64,000 bases of DNA from Larimichthys crocea (taxonomy: Eukaryota; Chordata; Actinopteri; Sciaenidae). Shown here piece by piece: positions 61,608 to 64,000 of the stretch. The notes beneath the pieces are model-generated. The model did no database searches. It had not been told where the DNA came from and worked only from the letters and a program-made list of their open reading frames with translations. The stretch is taken from positions 16,494,126-16,558,125 of the forward strand of contig NC_040025.1 of assembly GCF_000972845.2 (NCBI RefSeq), read 5' to 3'. Position numbers and translations under genes: made by a program. Position 1 is the stretch's first letter. Each line of letters starts with the position of its first letter.

Positions 61608-63287
61608 ATGGCAGCCAACGCAGAGGCGGCCAAACCAGTCATCATGAATGAAGAGGAGCTGAAGAGGAAGCAGAGGGAGAAGCTGAAGAAGCTACAGGCC
61701 ACAGGGGGCAACCCTCGACCTGCGAGATCCCTCTTCCTTTTCACCCTCAAAAATCCCTTCCGCAAGGCCTGCATCAACATTGTGGAGTGGAAGTATCCTT
61801 TATATCTCACACACAAACAAACACACACATACCTATATTACACACAACTCACAGCCTTTTGTGTTTGTACTTTTAAGTAGAGATTGACTAAAAAATGTGC
61901 CTTTTAACTAGTGCCTTTTTTCTTGAATATACAATACCTAAGGTACTGAAGGTGTCATACAGTTATTAGAGCATTTAGGCCTCTGACTAAGAACCCTGAC
62001 AGCTGCAGAAGTTCTGTTCTGAAGTTCAAGTGTCTGCAGGCCAGTGAATTATCGGTCATGTAGATTACCTGTGGTAAGCACTTCATCAAATCTGTGATAA
62101 GGCGACCCCTCTAGTGTTAAGACTTTTGTTATGTATTTGGCAGCTCTGTGTCATAGTCATCTTATAGCCTTTGTATTTTCACCTGCAGAGCTTCTTATGT
62201 ACATCTTGCTGTCCTGATAGGTCTGACAGTCTGCTTTTAATGTAGAAATAGTCAGTCTGAAATGTTGCCACTTTGCGAGGCTTGAACATAAGGCCAGCTG
62301 CTGAGTGATGTTATGGTCCCTATAGGCGGTGTTCTGCTTTTAACCTGATGTCCATTGCTGGATAATACATATTTTACATCTGAAATAGAATCCACTAATC
62401 CTATCTAGCCAAAGAAAACAGCTTTATCTTCACATTAGGACTTTTATTAGTATGTTGTAAATAGCTGTATTTTTTCTGAACAGTTTCACTGACCTTTGTG
62501 TCCATATGCTCAGCCAGGCCATGAGCTTGTTTTTTTTTTTTTTACTGCAGCCATTTAATCGCATTGGTATGTGATTCTGTAACACATAGCTGCTGCATTT
62601 AGAGTGAAAGTACAGAAATGGACCATAAACCAATATATTCTTATTGTAATTGTTTAAAAGCTCACATGTTTTAGAAAATCATTATAAAAATATCTCAGAG
62701 AATATCCAAACAGATTTCTTTTCTTTTTTTTATGATGAGTAGTCTGTGTTTAAAAGGTTTGGTCATATTCTTGGGCTGTGCAGCTGTCTCTCTGCATCAC
62801 AGGGAGACATGATGCTGACCTGGCAGGGGAATTCTCTTGGAGAGCCCCCTATGGGCGAGAATGAAGCAGCACAGCAGACAAGATTACATTTAGTGGGAGC
62901 GCTTTGCTTGCTACCCGATGGCCTGTAACAGGGATGATGTTTCAGACAGCATTTACATTGTGGAGCTGTTTACAGTAATTTATTTAATTTGTTACATTAC
63001 ATTACAAGAAAGACACAGATTTCAGACCAAAGTGTTTCTTACTCTTCCATTGTTCACATCTACTAGATATATACATGATAAACCATTAAAAACAGGTAAC
63101 CCCTTCTTAATGTTGATTTTGGGAATTTACCAGTACACCACCTCATGTATTGTTGTTATAATCCTGAGTGAGCCCATTCAGAACCTTTGAGATCATCATC
63201 TTATTAACAATCTTTGCAAACTGTATCGCTTTGGCTGTGTTCCTTCCCATGCCTGAAGAAGACAGTAATAACACCAACTCAAGCTTG
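61608..63287 (+). CDS. cacna1s: L-type calcium channel alpha-1S, first two coding exons (partial)
   Basis: The start of CaV1.1, the skeletal-muscle voltage sensor for excitation-contraction coupling in the T-tubule membrane. Exon 1 (61608-61792, ends AA|gtatcc) encodes a basic cytoplasmic N-terminus of about 61 residues: [10 protein letters not shown]..., [11 protein letters not shown], then [21 protein letters not shown]. Exon 2 (63182-63287) completes a Lys codon and encodes helix IS1 ([19 protein letters not shown]) and the first loop, [16 protein letters not shown], ending at TTG|gtgagt. It is 106 nt, which I recall as the size in CaV1 genes. The residues match CACNA1S closely (human [22 protein letters not shown]). 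An internal Met at residue 13 is a weaker start. The rest lies beyond the window. Teleosts often have two copies; which one this is cannot be told. Confidence 0.9.
61793..63181 (+). other. cacna1s intron 1
   Basis: Bounded by gtatcc and ccattcag. It contains a short CA run at its start and T-rich stretches. No other feature seen. Confidence 0.8.
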
Positions 63288-64000
63288 GTGAGTATGAGTA
63301 TGACACCAACCATTTGTTTAACGTATGACTCAGAATATGGTTTTGGCATTTGTTTGTCATCATATGTCACACATGGGCAATAAACTCATGGACTTTTGTT
63401 TCACATATTTTACCGTGACCTCATGTGTATACATGTGTATATATCCAACAAATGAATGTGTCTGACTGCTTTGAGGCAGCAAAGCTAAACATTTTACAGC
63501 TAAGTGTTTTCAGCTAGTCAGCTGGTCTGAGTGCCAAGCCCTATTTAAATGCTTTCAGACACAACTCAGTTCTTTATTTGGAGTCCCATCTGTGACTGGA
63601 GAAAACATGCCAACTGTGCTATTATTTTATCTTTCAGCTGTGGTTAGTTTAGTCTTCTCTTACCACAAACTGGCTATTAAAGACAACAAATATACAGGCA
63701 TTCAAAACTGATCAGTGTATTGTATAGCATTTTTTTGCTAGACAGACACAGAGACAGACAATTTTGCTGCATATAAATGTACCGTGGGAACATCCATAAC
63801 TCATCTCACTCAATACAGTAGGTGATTCACAGTCTCTCTCGTTTTAAAGGAGTGTAAACTAGATGGTGGCAGGTGATTCACCCCTGGATGCTGCTGATGT
63901 GCTTCCAGGTGTCACTTCAACCTTGTCTGTGTGTGTGGGCAGTGTAGTATAGCTCGGGGACTGAGCGATATAACCCAGGGATGGTCAAAGTGTGTATGTG
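63288..64000 (+). other. cacna1s intron 2 (runs off window)
   Basis: Begins gtgagt. The third coding exon, expected to encode IS2, was not found before the window end. Confidence 0.7.

Overview
The window is nuclear DNA from a vertebrate, almost certainly a teleost fish. It is AT-rich and intron-rich, with many long CA/GT, CT, GA and GATA microsatellites, degraded fish-type hAT-like repeats and tRNA-derived SINEs. All recognisable genes are vertebrate genes split by GT-AG introns. There is no bacterial gene, operon, CRISPR array or intact transposase. The species cannot be named from the sequence.

Layout, left to right. (1) 1-1.6 kb: the last two exons of a survivin gene (birc5, + strand), with the BIR-domain front outside the window. 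(2) 1.6-8.3 kb: convergent intergenic DNA with a (CA)n tract and a perfect 21-bp hairpin. (3) 8.3-10.4 kb: neurod4 (- strand), an intact single-coding-exon proneural bHLH gene with a probable non-coding first exon. (4) 10.4-17.9 kb: putative regulatory DNA upstream of neurod4, including two CpG-rich islands that share a 17-bp motif. (5) 17.9-26.2 kb: myl6, the smooth-muscle/non-muscle myosin essential light chain (+). It has an upstream in-phase exon coding a Pro/Ala-rich MYL6B-type extension and two alternative C-terminal exons. (6) 27.8-39 kb: c1ql4, a secreted C1q-like synaptic-type protein (-), in two coding exons split by a 7.6-kb intron that carries a hAT-like insertion. (7) 39-56.4 kb: a gene-poor stretch with repeats only. 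(8) 56.5-60 kb: tmem9, a lysosomal/endosomal type I membrane protein (+, five coding exons). (9) 61-64 kb: the first two coding exons of cacna1s, the L-type calcium channel alpha-1S subunit (+), which runs off the window.

The genes do not form one pathway. tmem9-cacna1s is the same tandem pair as on human 1q32, and neurod4, myl6 and c1ql4 correspond to loci on human 12q13, so the block reads as teleost conserved synteny. The most interesting structure is at myl6. Exon phases allow one locus to encode a 151-residue MYL6 and a 209-residue MYL6B-like long light chain, each with a choice of smooth-muscle or non-muscle C-terminus. In mammals these products come from two adjacent genes. Exon joins were inferred by eye from splice signals, codon phase and remembered family sequences; no alignment or search was run.
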